A DNA stretch of 64,000 bases from Akkermansiaceae bacterium (GTDB lineage Bacteria; Verrucomicrobiota; Verrucomicrobiia; Verrucomicrobiales; Akkermansiaceae). Below the pieces are notes generated by a model that did no database searches, had not been told where the DNA came from, and saw nothing but the letters and a program-made list of their open reading frames with translations. Positions 44,177 through 53,982 of this stretch are shown here, piece after piece. Location of the stretch: contig JAHCBC010000003.1 in the NCBI GenBank assembly GCA_019634595.1, positions 248,001 through 312,000 of the forward strand, written 5' to 3'. Within the stretch, counting starts at the first letter, position 1; every line of letters begins with the position of its first letter. A program made the position numbers and the translations under genes.

Positions 44177-45193
44177 TCACTTCAGATCCGCGGCTTTCAC
44201 GCCTTTCTTGAATCCGTCGAAGGAATACTTGGTCGGGGTGAAATCACCGACGATGGTGACATCCGCCTTTTCCGGAACGGACTCACCGAGGCCCCAGAGG
44301 ACGGAGTTCACGACGAGGCGGCGGAGCCCTTCGTTCACCAGGTCACTGGCGGAACCCATGGTGGTCGTCATGACCTTGTTGGTGGTGCCGGCTTCGTTCT
44401 TCACCTCGCGGCTCCAGGCGACGGGCATCGCCGGATCGTTGATGGGTTGCTTCTGCTTGTCCGTGGCGCGGGCTTTCTCACCCTCCAGCGGCTTCCCGTC
44501 CTTTTCCATGTTCTCCAGCACCAGACCGCGGAGCAGGATGGTGGCGTCCTGCGGCGGGTAGGCTTCATAGACGTCGGTGTCGCCGAAAACATCGGACACT
44601 CCGTTGAGCAGCGGGTTCTTCCCCGCGCCGACCTCGACCACGCCGCGGGTGGCCTGCTTGCCATGGGAACCCCAGTGGGTCACCCAGGTTTCACCGAGCA
44701 CTTTTTTCCCGAATCCGCCCTGGTTGTTCCAGGACCACGTGGTCCACGGGCTGTCCTTCGGGAAGTTGAAGGCATGGGTGCTGGTGCGCAGCGCGACGAT
44801 GCCGACACCGCGGTTCACCGCTCCTTCGAATTTCTTCATGGCATCATCCGGCCAGTGGCGGAAACGCAGTCCGAGCACGACGACGTCCGCGGAGTCCAGA
44901 GCCTCCGGCTTGCCGAGCGAGCCGCCCGCTTTCGGGTCGATGACACCATCACCGCTGTAGGAAAAAAGGACGGTCGCTTTGATGCCGTGGCGCTCGCTGA
45001 GGATCTTCGCCAGCATGGGCAGGGATTCCTCCGAGCGGTATTCCTCATCACCCGCGAGCAGGACGACTTCCTTGCCCTGTTTGATGTCGCCTTTCGGTTC
45101 ATAGGTGATCCAGCCCGGGCCGGACTCGGCATGGAGGGCGGAAAGCGTGGCGAGGGAGAGGAAAGCGGTCGTGGAGAAAAGGTTCATCTTCAT
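44177..45193 (-). CDS. Secreted ThuA-domain protein
   Basis: 338 residues with a signal peptide (LSLATLSALHA). Residues ~30-300 form a class I glutamine-amidotransferase-like ThuA domain: VVLLAGDEEYRSEESLPM, VVVLGLRFRHWPDDAM and ALRTSTHAFNF. ThuA-like proteins are linked to trehalose/sugar use in other phyla and are very abundant as secreted proteins in Verrucomicrobia and Planctomycetes. Exact role unknown. Confidence 0.82.
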   Translation of the reverse strand: MKMNLFSTTAFLSLATLSALHAESGPGWITYEPKGDIKQGKEVVLLAGDEEYRSEESLPMLAKILSERHGIKATVLFSYSGDGVIDPKAGGSLGKPEALDSADVVVLGLRFRHWPDDAMKKFEGAVNRGVGIVALRTSTHAFNFPKDSPWTTWSWNNQGGFGKKVLGETWVTHWGSHGKQATRGVVEVGAGKNPLLNGVSDVFGDTDVYEAYPPQDATILLRGLVLENMEKDGKPLEGEKARATDKQKQPINDPAMPVAWSREVKNEAGTTNKVMTTTMGSASDLVNEGLRRLVVNSVLWGLGESVPEKADVTIVGDFTPTKYSFDGFKKGVKAADLK

Positions 45194-45597
45194 GATCTTG
45201 GAACATCCCTACCAACCGGCCACAAGCAATCTTTCGGTCGTCCGGCCCGAGTGACAGCAATAACCGTGGGTTCACCGGCGCGGCATGTGGGAACCCATCC
45301 ACATCACAGATGAAACCAACATTTCCAGGAAGCAAAGGTGAGGATGACCACTGATTGCACTGATTTACTGATTGGGCTTAAAAAGCACATGCCAGGGGTT
45401 GATTCATCGGGGAAGGAAATCACCCTGCCGTTGGTTGCCCCGTTTCCGGAAAGTCTCCGGATCATACCAGATCATCCTCTTGAATCAGTAAATCAGTGCA
45501 ATCAGTGGTCATCCCCTTCCAACAGCGGGAAGCCGCATGGTTTTTCCATCAGCCACCGCAGCTTGCCCCGGGTGGCGAATGAGGCCATACTCAGCCC
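45194..45597. other. 404-base divergent intergenic region
   Basis: Lies between the divergent ThuA and GH10-like genes, so it must hold both promoters. The main visible structure is the inverted-repeat element at 45342-45515. No gene seen. Confidence 0.7.
45342..45515. repeat. 174-bp MITE-like element with 32-bp perfect inverted ends
   Basis: Ends 45342-45373 and 45484-45515 are exact inverted copies built from CAGTxxATCAGT-like short units (CCACTGATTGCACTGATTTA). The 110-base interior has no open frame of note. Similar size to the element at 43638 but unrelated in sequence. Confidence 0.8.
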
Positions 45598-47013
45598 ATG
45601 TTCCGTCTGGCAGCCGTATTTTTCCTCATCACCGCCGCTTTTTCCTCCGCCCAGAACTACGCCCCGGTGGATGTGAAGCCGCCGCCATTCCCCCGTGAGT
45701 TCCGAGCGGCGTGGATCGCCACGGTCCATAACATCGACTGGCCCAGCGCGAAGGGCCTGTCCGCGGGAGCGCAGCAGGCGGAGATGCGGAACATGCTGGA
45801 CCGCCTCGCCAGCCTGAAGATCAACGCCGTGATCTTCCAGGTCCGGCCTCAGTGCGATGCCCTCTACCTTTCCAGCATCGAACCATGGTCGTCCTTCCTG
45901 ACGGGAAAGATGGGCGCGAATCCCGGCTACGATCCGCTGGCATTCACCATCCGAGAGGCGCATGCGAGGGGTATCGAGGTGCATGCCTGGTTCAATCCGT
46001 TCCGCGCGCTGACCAGCTCCTCGCAGGCGGTGTCCGGCAACCACGTGACTCGTTCCGCGCCACACATCACGAAAAAATTCGGCTCCATGGTGTGGTGTGA
46101 TCCGGCACTGCCGGAAACGCGGACCCGCGCGCTCAACGTGATCATGGATGTGGTGAAACGCTACGACATCGATGGCGTCCACCTGGACGACTACTTCTAT
46201 CCCTACCCGTCCGGCGGCCTGCGCTTCGCCGATGGAAAGTCCCCGGCGGAACGGCGCGGCTACGTGGATTCGTTCGTGAACAACCTGTATGCGGCGGTGA
46301 AGCGGCAGAAGCCATGGGTGCGCGTGGGCATCAGTCCGTTCGGCATCTGGCGGCCCGGTGTGCCGGAAGGCATCGAGGCAGGGATTGATTCCTATGAGCA
46401 GCTCGCCGGTGACTCCCGGAAATGGCTGAAGAACGGCTGGGTGGACTACCTGGCACCGCAGCTCTACTGGCGGGAACAGCCGCGGAAGCAAAGTTTCTCC
46501 CACCTCCTTTCCTGGTGGCGGCAGCAGGGCAGCCGCCCGGTCTGGCCGGGCATCGCCACCTCCCGCATCAACTCATCGGAGGATCCGGGCCGCCCGGCAT
46601 CGGAAATCACCAGCCAGATCGACACCAGCCGCCGCATCGGCCGGAACTGGAACGGCCACATCCACTGGAGCGCGAAGTCGCTGGTGAAGAACCAGGGCGG
46701 CATCGCCACACGGCTCGCCGGCACCTACACCCAGCCCGCCGCCGTGCCGCCGATGCCATGGATCAACAACAAGCTGCCCGCCGCGCCGGGCGTGGCCTCA
46801 TCCGTGAGCGGAAATGGCACCTTCATCCGCTGGGTGCCGGCCAACGGCACGGCCCGGGTGCTGGTGCAGACGCGCAGTGGCGGCCAATGGCGCGTGGTGG
46901 GCGTCTTCCCCGCCGGCCACAAGGGCATCACCACCCAGCGGGCGGATGTCGTGGCGGTCACCGCGCTCGACCGTTACGGAAATGCCAGCGCGCCGAAGGT
47001 GCTGGGCCTGTGA
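45598..47013 (+). CDS. Secreted GH10-like (GHL10/DUF187) glycoside hydrolase
   Basis: 471 residues with a signal peptide (MFRLAAVFFLITAAFSSAQN). TIM-barrel part shows EFRAAWIATVHNIDWP, INAVIFQVRPQCDALY, GIEVHAWFNPFRA and YDIDGVHLDDYFYP, the pattern of the family-10-like hydrolases acting on peptidoglycan or polysaccharide. C-terminal ~80 residues look like a fibronectin III-type domain (TFIRWVPANGTARVLVQ). Its stop overlaps the next gene's ATG (TGATG). Confidence 0.85.
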   Translation: MFRLAAVFFLITAAFSSAQNYAPVDVKPPPFPREFRAAWIATVHNIDWPSAKGLSAGAQQAEMRNMLDRLASLKINAVIFQVRPQCDALYLSSIEPWSSFLTGKMGANPGYDPLAFTIREAHARGIEVHAWFNPFRALTSSSQAVSGNHVTRSAPHITKKFGSMVWCDPALPETRTRALNVIMDVVKRYDIDGVHLDDYFYPYPSGGLRFADGKSPAERRGYVDSFVNNLYAAVKRQKPWVRVGISPFGIWRPGVPEGIEAGIDSYEQLAGDSRKWLKNGWVDYLAPQLYWREQPRKQSFSHLLSWWRQQGSRPVWPGIATSRINSSEDPGRPASEITSQIDTSRRIGRNWNGHIHWSAKSLVKNQGGIATRLAGTYTQPAAVPPMPWINNKLPAAPGVASSVSGNGTFIRWVPANGTARVLVQTRSGGQWRVVGVFPAGHKGITTQRADVVAVTALDRYGNASAPKVLGL

Positions 47014-47453
47014 TGGAGGCTGATGATTTCCCCGCCCACATGAATCCCGCCAACCCCTACGCCACCCCTGCGTCCTCCGCTGCCGCCGATCCGGTGTCTT
47101 TCTCCGCGTTCGGAGAGCTGGTGAAGGGATGGGAAAAGCTCCGGCTGCTCTACAACGGCATGTTGCTCCTGCCCGGCATCGGCGTGCTGGCGGTTGCCTT
47201 CTCACGCGATTCCATGCCACTCCCGCTCGCCATCACCAGCGGGTTGCTGTGCGGGCTGGGTGCCAACGCCGCGTTTTTCGGAGGGCCGCTGGCCGAGCTT
47301 TACCTGCGGGCGGTCCTGTTCCGCGGAGAGCCGAAGCCGTGGTTGCGGAAGGGGCTTTTCTGCGGGGGATGCTTCCTGTCCTTCGTCGCCATGGGCCTGT
47401 TCCTGCTCGGTGTCCTGCTGGAGCCGATGATGCTCTCCGGGCAGCCGATGTGA
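47013..47453 (+). CDS. Hypothetical membrane protein
   Basis: 146 residues from ATG 47013 (MEADDFPAHMNPANPYATP), or ATG 47040. Three to four hydrophobic segments (LLYNGMLLLPGIGVLAVAF, ITSGLLCGLGANAAFFGGPL, FLSFVAMGLFLLGVLL). Unrecognised. Stop-start overlap with the GH10-like gene indicates translational coupling. Confidence 0.7.
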   Translation: MEADDFPAHMNPANPYATPASSAAADPVSFSAFGELVKGWEKLRLLYNGMLLLPGIGVLAVAFSRDSMPLPLAITSGLLCGLGANAAFFGGPLAELYLRAVLFRGEPKPWLRKGLFCGGCFLSFVAMGLFLLGVLLEPMMLSGQPM

Positions 47454-47570
47454 TCCGGCGAAGCGCCGCCGGGACCACCCTCCCCGCAACCCGCCGCCAT
47501 TTTCCGGCAAGAACCCGTCACTGAATCCCGTTGAGAAACGGTGACAGCCCGTTACCTTCGAACCCTGCCC

Positions 47571-48761
47571 ATGAAACCTCTTCCGATCCTCCTTTCCTCC
47601 CTGATGGCGCTCCAAGGCCTCGCCCACGCGGACAAAGCTCCAGCCGAAAAGGCTCCGGAGGAGACCTCCGCCAAAGAAAAGGCCGAAGAGGCTGCCACCG
47701 ACGAAGCCGCGACGAAGGTGCCTAAGGAGGAGAAATCCACCGGCCATGTCTTCGCCTGGCCTTTCATCGAGTGGAAGGAAATGGTGCCCCGCGGCGGCAC
47801 CTCGAAGGGAGCGGACGTCACGCTGGCCCCCGGCGCGAAGGACGCCTGGAAGAAGCTCAATGAGCCGGGCCTTTCCAAGTTCGAGCAGGACCGGCGGGCC
47901 ATCCTGGCCATGGCGGGGAACTACCGCGTGGGCTTCGACTTCATCGAATCGCTCGGCTTCAAAGAGGAGTTCAAACCGATGCGCCCTTATTTTTCATGGG
48001 CCACGGAGCACGTGATGGTGCTGGAGGATAGGGGTGAGTTCATCAGCCTCCAGCACTCGCTGGTGATGTATTTCAAGGACAAGGACGGCAAGGAACAGGG
48101 ACCGCACGTGATGAAACACTGGCGGCAGGACTGGACCTGGCAGGACAAAGAGCTGCAGGAGTTCACCGGCAACAGGACGTGGAAAAAGACCGCCGCCGCC
48201 CGCCCGGAGGGCCGTTGGTCACAGGCGGTCTATCAGGTGGACGACTCCCCGCGCTACGAGGTGATGGGCGGCTGGACCCACGATGGCGTGCTGCACAGTT
48301 GGCAGAGCGACAACTGCCCGCGCCCCCTGCCCCGCCGCGAACACTCCGTGCGGAAGGACTACAACGTGCTGGAGGGCTTCCATGAAATCACCATCACCCC
48401 CAACGGCTGGGTGCACCTCCAGAACAACCGCAAGCTGCAGGTGGACCCGGACGGCAAGCGCACCTACCTGGGCGCCGAGCTGGGGGTGAACCGCTACGAG
48501 GAGATCACCAAGCCGGAGCTGGCCCCCGCCTTCAACAAATACTGGGAGAAGACCAACGCCTACTGGAAGGACGTGCGGGACACCTGGACGAAGACAATGG
48601 CGGACCGCGCCACATTCACCCTCCGTGACGAGGACGATGACGGCGGCAAGCTCTACGCCGAGCACTTCGAATACGCGGGCGAACTGGAAAAGGCTGACAA
48701 ACAGGACCCCGCCGCGAACCTGAAGCACGCGCAGGAAACCATCTCCAAATTCCTCGAGTAA
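47571..48761 (+). CDS. Secreted DUF6607-like protein
   Basis: 396 residues from ATG 47571; signal peptide MKPLPILLSSLMALQGLAHA and a Lys/Glu/Ala-rich linker. The body has HSLVMYFKDKDGKEQGPHVM, then KHWRQDWTWQDKELQEF and GRWSQAVYQVDDSPRYEVMG, which I recall from the DUF6607 family. No catalytic role known. Periplasmic or outer-membrane associated. Confidence 0.65.
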   Translation: MKPLPILLSSLMALQGLAHADKAPAEKAPEETSAKEKAEEAATDEAATKVPKEEKSTGHVFAWPFIEWKEMVPRGGTSKGADVTLAPGAKDAWKKLNEPGLSKFEQDRRAILAMAGNYRVGFDFIESLGFKEEFKPMRPYFSWATEHVMVLEDRGEFISLQHSLVMYFKDKDGKEQGPHVMKHWRQDWTWQDKELQEFTGNRTWKKTAAARPEGRWSQAVYQVDDSPRYEVMGGWTHDGVLHSWQSDNCPRPLPRREHSVRKDYNVLEGFHEITITPNGWVHLQNNRKLQVDPDGKRTYLGAELGVNRYEEITKPELAPAFNKYWEKTNAYWKDVRDTWTKTMADRATFTLRDEDDDGGKLYAEHFEYAGELEKADKQDPAANLKHAQETISKFLE

Positions 48762-48914
48762 GGAAGGGCGGACATTTCGGCGGAGCCGCAATGTCCGCTG
48801 ATGCCCTTCCTGTCCACCGGCTGCAATGAGCGAACCCATCTTGCAAGCCATCCAGTTCCCCTCCGTGCCGTATTTCGCCAATGCCACCGTGCGACAAGAG
48901 TGCCGCCCCTTTTC

Positions 48915-49808
48915 TCACCTCCGGTATTCCACGATCCTCTTGTCCCCTCTCTCCGAGACCAGGGTCAGGGTCTTCCCATCCCGGGAAAACGCCACGGACT
49001 CCGCCTGCGCCATGCCATGCGGGGATAGGATCACCGGTGCCTTCGCGAAGGCCTCACCCCAGCTTTCCTTTCCGCTCCGCGGGAAAAGGAACACGCCGTA
49101 GTAGCTGACCAGCACCCCCATGGATCCATCACGCGCCAGATCCATCCCGGTCGGCTGGGCGATGTAAGGGAGCATCGGCACGCCCTTTGGCGGAGCCACC
49201 GTCGTTTCCCCCAACCGCTTCGCCACCACCACACCGTCTTTCGGGCGCAGCGGCATCTCATACACCACGGGCGGCTTCGTCCGCTTGCTGACGAGGATGA
49301 CCTTTCCCACCCGCGCGTCCACGGCGACGGATTCGCAATCCCTCGGCCCGTCCTCGAAGCTGAACGGGATCTTCCACGCCACCTTCACGGTGCCGGAGAG
49401 TTTTTCCCCCTCCTTTGGCAAAGCGGGCTCCTCCACCACATACAACACGCAGTCATTCCGCCGGGACAGGTTGTCCCCGCTGTCCGCGATGAGCAGGTAG
49501 GGCTTCCCGTCCAGTTCGAACGACGAGAGGTCCTCCCAATCCACATTCACCGCTCCCTCCACCCTCACCTGGCCATGGTCCACGCCATCTTTCCCGAACA
49601 GGTGCAGGTCAGCCTGCGCCCCGCTGTCGTTGACGATCCACATGAAACCGGCGTCACGCGATGATACCGCCAGCCCGCTGGCCTCCGCCACCGCCCCGGA
49701 CTGGATGGAGGCCGAAGGCTCCGCACGGACAAAGGCGACCTCATCCGCGAACGCGCCGCCCGCGAACATCATCCCGACGACAATCCATGGAAAATTCCTC
49801 CGGTTCAT
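48915..49808 (-). CDS. Secreted beta-propeller-like hypothetical protein
   Basis: 297 residues with a signal peptide (WIVVGMMFAGGAFA). Repeating blade-like motifs: GFMWIVNDSGAQADLHLFG, VNVDWEDLSSFELDG, LLIADSGDN and CESVAVDARVGKVILVSKR, with SVAFSRDGKTLTLVSERG near the end. This resembles SdiA-regulated/esterase-like phytase propellers, but I cannot assign it. Converges on the DUF6607-like gene. Confidence 0.65.
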   Translation of the reverse strand: MNRRNFPWIVVGMMFAGGAFADEVAFVRAEPSASIQSGAVAEASGLAVSSRDAGFMWIVNDSGAQADLHLFGKDGVDHGQVRVEGAVNVDWEDLSSFELDGKPYLLIADSGDNLSRRNDCVLYVVEEPALPKEGEKLSGTVKVAWKIPFSFEDGPRDCESVAVDARVGKVILVSKRTKPPVVYEMPLRPKDGVVVAKRLGETTVAPPKGVPMLPYIAQPTGMDLARDGSMGVLVSYYGVFLFPRSGKESWGEAFAKAPVILSPHGMAQAESVAFSRDGKTLTLVSERGDKRIVEYRR

Positions 49809-49839
49809 GGGCCGAGCATCCCCATCCGCGGGGGAAAGC

Positions 49840-51255
49840 TCAAGGCTTGTAACTGAAGAATCCGCGCCGCTTGATCATCGCGGCCACCTCCACCGGGACC
49901 ATGCTTTCCCACTCGTCATCCCCGCTGGCGATTTTCTTCAGCACGTCGCGGGAGAAGATTTTCAGATACGCCTCATTGTAGTTGTCCAGCGCCACGAAGC
50001 TCCCGCGGTCCTGGAGGTAGCCGTAGAGTTTCCGCAGTTCCGGAGCCACCAGCAGATCCTCCACGGTGGTCAGCTTGCCCAGCATCTGGTCGAACAAGGG
50101 ATAGACGTAGAGCTTCAGCTCGTTTTTGAACAACCTGCCGAACGATTCCAGGATGCCGCCGGGGAGCTGCGTATAGTATTTCTCCTCGAACAGCTCCACC
50201 ATGCTGGGCACCCCCATCACGATGCCGATGCGTTCCTTCGTCCGCCACGCCAGATAGGCGGCGAGACGGTAGTATTCGAAATAGTCGGAAATGAGCACCG
50301 TCATCCCGCAGGCGGCCAGCAGGTCGGCCCGTGCGAGGAAATCCCGGCGGTCCACGTCATCCCCGCCCGCCAGCAGGTTGCGCATCGTCAGCTCATAGAT
50401 GGGCAGGATGGTCTTTCCCACCACCTGCGGTTCCTTGCTGAACTTCTCCAGCGCACACTGCAGCATGTCCACATTCACGTTCGTCGGCGGGCGGAAGCTG
50501 CCGCGTTCCACCAGCACGGCCTTCTTGTAGAGCACCTCGGACGGTTGCAGCACCTGGCCGCTGGGGTCGAACATGGCGGCGCCGCTGAGTCCCAGTTGCA
50601 CCAGCTTCAGCGCGATGAGCCGGTTGTCCACCGCACGGAACTCGATGCCCCGGAACTCGATGACGTCGATCTCGATCCGGCCCGTGGTCAGTTGGTCCAG
50701 CAGGCTTTCCACCAGCTTCTCCGGCTCATGGTGGAGGAAAAACGCGCCGTAGAGCAGGTTCACACCCACCACGCCCAGGGCTTCCTGTTGCAGCGCGGCC
50801 TCCGTGTCGAGCATCCGCACGTGGATCAGGATCTGGCTCGCCTCGTCATTCGGGCGGGACTGGAACTTCACGCCCATCCATCCGTGGCATTCGTTGCCGC
50901 CCTTGAAACTGCGGGCCACCACCGTGTCCGCGAAGGCGAAGAAAGCGGTGGAGTCGCCGCGCTTCTCGCTCAGGCGCTCCAGGTTCAGGCCGAACTCCAG
51001 GTCCAGCATCGCCTGCACCCGGCCTTTGGAAACATAGCGCTCGCTGCCGCCATAGATGGCGTCGCTGACCACCATGTCATAGGCGGACATGCTCTTCGCC
51101 ACCGTGCCTGCCGCGCCACCCACGCGGAAAAACCACCGCACCACCTCCTGCCCCGCACCGATCTCCGCGAAGGTTCCATACCAGCGCGGGTCCAGGTTCA
51201 CCTTCAGCGCCTTGAAGTGGGTATCCAGCGCCTCATCCCGTTCATTCAGACTCAT
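49840..51255 (-). CDS. Conserved-looking cytosolic protein of unknown function
   Basis: 471 residues without signal peptide or membrane span. Notable stretches: YGTFAEIGAGQEVVRWFFRV, MSAYDMVVSDAIYG and LISDYFEYYRLAAYLAWRT. The dense pattern of Gly, Trp and charged residues suggests an enzyme, but I recognise no motif or family. It follows the propeller-like gene's upstream end closely (31 bases) on the same strand and may form an operon with it. Confidence 0.6.
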   Translation of the reverse strand: MSLNERDEALDTHFKALKVNLDPRWYGTFAEIGAGQEVVRWFFRVGGAAGTVAKSMSAYDMVVSDAIYGGSERYVSKGRVQAMLDLEFGLNLERLSEKRGDSTAFFAFADTVVARSFKGGNECHGWMGVKFQSRPNDEASQILIHVRMLDTEAALQQEALGVVGVNLLYGAFFLHHEPEKLVESLLDQLTTGRIEIDVIEFRGIEFRAVDNRLIALKLVQLGLSGAAMFDPSGQVLQPSEVLYKKAVLVERGSFRPPTNVNVDMLQCALEKFSKEPQVVGKTILPIYELTMRNLLAGGDDVDRRDFLARADLLAACGMTVLISDYFEYYRLAAYLAWRTKERIGIVMGVPSMVELFEEKYYTQLPGGILESFGRLFKNELKLYVYPLFDQMLGKLTTVEDLLVAPELRKLYGYLQDRGSFVALDNYNEAYLKIFSRDVLKKIASGDDEWESMVPVEVAAMIKRRGFFSYKP

Positions 51256-51393
51256 CCCTCACCTCCACTGCTGACACCTTGATCCTGAGCATGCGATCCC
51301 ATGCCGGACTCCTAGCAACATTCACGCCAGCCCGCAACCCCCGCAACGCTTCTCCGTTGACCTGCACCGGTGGAATCGGTTGCAGTGACGGAA

Positions 51394-52593
51394 ATGAAAC
51401 CCGTGTTCCCCGCCCTTCCCGCTCTCGCGCTGGTGCTCTCCGTGCAACCGGTGTACGCCCATAAACTGGAGATCGATACCGGGGATTTCGCCCGCAGGGC
51501 AAGTATCGTGACGCTGCACCGGCCAGCCGCTTCCGCCGGAGGGACCGGTGGTGTGCTACAGTCGGATGATGGAAGAATCCGGCTCCCTTACCAGTCCGGG
51601 AGTGACGGAAAAATCACGTTCATACTACCTGCATTGGGGGCTCACCAGAAGCTGGAATTGTCCATGGTGGAGGGGGAAAACTTCCCAAACAAAGCGGTGG
51701 CAGCAAAGGAGGATGACCGCATCCAGCTCAGCGTCCGGGGAAAGAATGTGGCCGCCTACCAGACCACCGCCCGCACATCCCCACGGGAGAATCTCGATCC
51801 CAAGTTCCTGCGAGGCGGCTATCTCCACCCGCTGAGGACTCCTTCCGGAAAGATCGTCACGGATGACTACGCGCTCAACCACCTCCACCACCACGGGATC
51901 TGGACCGCGTGGACGAAGACCCGCTTCGATGGACGGGAGCCGGATTTCTGGAACATGGGACAAGGCAAGGGAAAGGTCGATTTCGTCTCACTCGGCAAGA
52001 GCTGGAGCGGTCCGGTCGAGACGGGTCTGACCGCCCTCCAGAAGTTCACCGATCTCACCAGCGGCCCGCCGGTCGATGTGCTGGATGAAACATGGACCGT
52101 CAGGACCTACGACACCGGAGCCACCTACCACATCATCGACCTGGACAGCATCCAGACCACCACCGGGGACAAGCCGCTGGACCTTCCCATCTACCACTAC
52201 GGCGGCATCGGCATCCGCGGACTGGAAGGATGGAACGGAAAGGATGCCGCACGCTTTGTCACCTCCGCGAACATCACCGACCGCAACAAGGCCAACAGCC
52301 AGCCCGCCCACTGGATCGCCATGAGCGGAGAGGCTGCGGAAGGAGGAACCGCCGGCCTCGCCATCCTCTCCCATCCGGACAACTTCCGCGCACCACAGCC
52401 GGTCCGCATCCATCCGAACGAGCCGTTCATCAGCTTCGCGCCGCAGACGAAAGAAGGCATGTCCATCAAGCCGGGTGAATCCTACCACTCCCGCTACCGT
52501 TTCATCATCTTCGACGGGGAGGCTGACGCGGAACTGATCGAACGGCTCTGGCAGGACTACGCCCATCCCGTCACCGCGACGTGGAAGAAGTAG
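51394..52593 (+). CDS. Secreted DUF6807 (PmoA-like) protein, copy 1
   Basis: 399 residues from ATG 51394 (signal peptide MKPVFPALPALALVLSVQPVYA). DUF6807 hallmarks: GGYLHPLRTPSGKIVTDD, NHLHHHGIWTAW and YHYGGIGIRGLEGWNGK. Proteins of this family are abundant in Verrucomicrobia and Planctomycetes; no reaction is proven, and a sugar-related beta-sandwich fold is likely. A second, more divergent copy is at 55855-56832. Confidence 0.8.
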   Translation: MKPVFPALPALALVLSVQPVYAHKLEIDTGDFARRASIVTLHRPAASAGGTGGVLQSDDGRIRLPYQSGSDGKITFILPALGAHQKLELSMVEGENFPNKAVAAKEDDRIQLSVRGKNVAAYQTTARTSPRENLDPKFLRGGYLHPLRTPSGKIVTDDYALNHLHHHGIWTAWTKTRFDGREPDFWNMGQGKGKVDFVSLGKSWSGPVETGLTALQKFTDLTSGPPVDVLDETWTVRTYDTGATYHIIDLDSIQTTTGDKPLDLPIYHYGGIGIRGLEGWNGKDAARFVTSANITDRNKANSQPAHWIAMSGEAAEGGTAGLAILSHPDNFRAPQPVRIHPNEPFISFAPQTKEGMSIKPGESYHSRYRFIIFDGEADAELIERLWQDYAHPVTATWKK

Positions 52594-52614
52594 CGGCGTG
52601 GAACCAAGGCATCA

Positions 52615-52690
52615 CTGGGACCGCGGGATTTATCCCGCCCCGGAGAATCCTGTCTTTGCGAAGCCAAGCTGGATGAAGTCCGCGCTCCAC
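52615..52690. repeat. REP-like palindrome, same family as 15646
   Basis: Starts CTGGGACCGCGGGATTTATC and runs to CCGCGCTCCAC. Its stem reads GCGGGAT/ATCCCGC where the copy at 15646 has GCGGAAT/ATTCCGC, a base change matched on both sides. Lies between the DUF6807 gene and the GH57 gene, both ending here. Confidence 0.75.
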
Positions 52691-52699
52691 TCCACCCCA

Positions 52700-53914
52700 T
52701 CACAGCGGCTTCGGGATCGACCGCATGCCCATCTTCTCCTGCGCCCGCCGCAGGCGGATCTGGAGGTCCGCCAGCACGTTCATGAAGTAGATGTAGCCAT
52801 CGTATGGCCCCGCATACGGGCTGAAATACGAATGCACATTCCCGTCCGTGCCGCCCTTCGTGGACATCCAGTAGAAGTGGTCGGACGTCTGCATCTTCGC
52901 CCAGGTATGGGTGAGGTCCGGATCCTTCACCGCCAGGATCTCCTGCTCCAGACGGTGCACCTTCGCGATGGCCTCCTGCTGCAGGATGTTACCCATCCAG
53001 GCGGAGAGATCCCGTTCGGCATCCGCCCATGAGGTGATGAAGTGGCAGTCATACTCACGCGACGCGCGGTAGAACTCCACCGCTTCCATCGGCGTCACGA
53101 ACTGCGCGCCCGCCTCGATGACCGCCTCCGGCAGCTTCTCCCAGAAGTCGAAGATACCCGTCTCCTCCCACTGATGCTCGCCGATCGACTCGTAGTCCAG
53201 GAACAGGTTCACCACATCCCCCGGCGATTCCATCACCCACTGCGCGAACTTCTCCGGAGTCAGCGGATAGTCCTTCCAGCTCTTGTCGGAAAAACGGAAG
53301 CCAAGATCGTCCGAAAGCCCCGTGTTGCGGAGCAGCGTCTTCACCCGCGCCGTGGTGGGCGCGCGGTAGAGGAAATTCGGCGACTGCCCGTTGAGCGTCC
53401 ACTCCACGCCTTCCGCGATCACGCCGTCGAAGCCCATGGTCTCCACCTTCGCGGCGATGGCGTTGTTGTAGATCAGCTCCGTGTTCCGGAAAACCCGCGG
53501 CCTCACCGCGAACACGTCACCAATCTTGTCCAGGTGCATCTCCACCTGCCGCTCGAACTCCCTGTTCGAATGCACGAAAGCGAGCGAGTGGTAATACGTC
53601 TCCGCAAGGATCTCCACCCCGCCCGTCGCCACCAGTTCCTGGAACGACTCCAGGACATCCGGCCGGTACTGCTCCAACTGCTCGATGACCGTTCCGCTGA
53701 TCGACATGGCCATGCGGAAGCGTCCTTCGCTTTCCTCGATCAGCCTTTTGAACATGCGGTTCGCCGGGAGATAGCACTTCTCCGCGACCTTGTTCAGGAT
53801 GGAGGCGTTCAGCCCGTCATCCTCATACAGCGCGTGTTCCCCGATGCGGAAAAAATCGTACGGCACCAGCCGGTTCGGCTGGTGGACTTGGAAATAGAGG
53901 CAGACGTCAGGCAT
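52700..53914 (-). CDS. GH57 alpha-amylase-type glycoside hydrolase
   Basis: 404 residues. Family GH57 landmarks: VCLYFQVHQPNRL (motif 1), GGVEILAETYYHSLAF, the nucleophile Glu in FRNTELIYNN, and the acid/base Asp in NLFLDYESIGEHQW. Acts on alpha-1,4-glucans. Next to a GT4 glycogen synthase-type gene on the same strand (68-base gap), a pairing that fits cytosolic glycogen metabolism. Confidence 0.88.
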   Translation of the reverse strand: MPDVCLYFQVHQPNRLVPYDFFRIGEHALYEDDGLNASILNKVAEKCYLPANRMFKRLIEESEGRFRMAMSISGTVIEQLEQYRPDVLESFQELVATGGVEILAETYYHSLAFVHSNREFERQVEMHLDKIGDVFAVRPRVFRNTELIYNNAIAAKVETMGFDGVIAEGVEWTLNGQSPNFLYRAPTTARVKTLLRNTGLSDDLGFRFSDKSWKDYPLTPEKFAQWVMESPGDVVNLFLDYESIGEHQWEETGIFDFWEKLPEAVIEAGAQFVTPMEAVEFYRASREYDCHFITSWADAERDLSAWMGNILQQEAIAKVHRLEQEILAVKDPDLTHTWAKMQTSDHFYWMSTKGGTDGNVHSYFSPYAGPYDGYIYFMNVLADLQIRLRRAQEKMGMRSIPKPL

Positions 53915-53982
53915 GGTTTTCGGGTGAACACCGGCCGCGGGCAGCCAGCCGGGAATTCTTCTGGAACATCTCTCTCATCACT

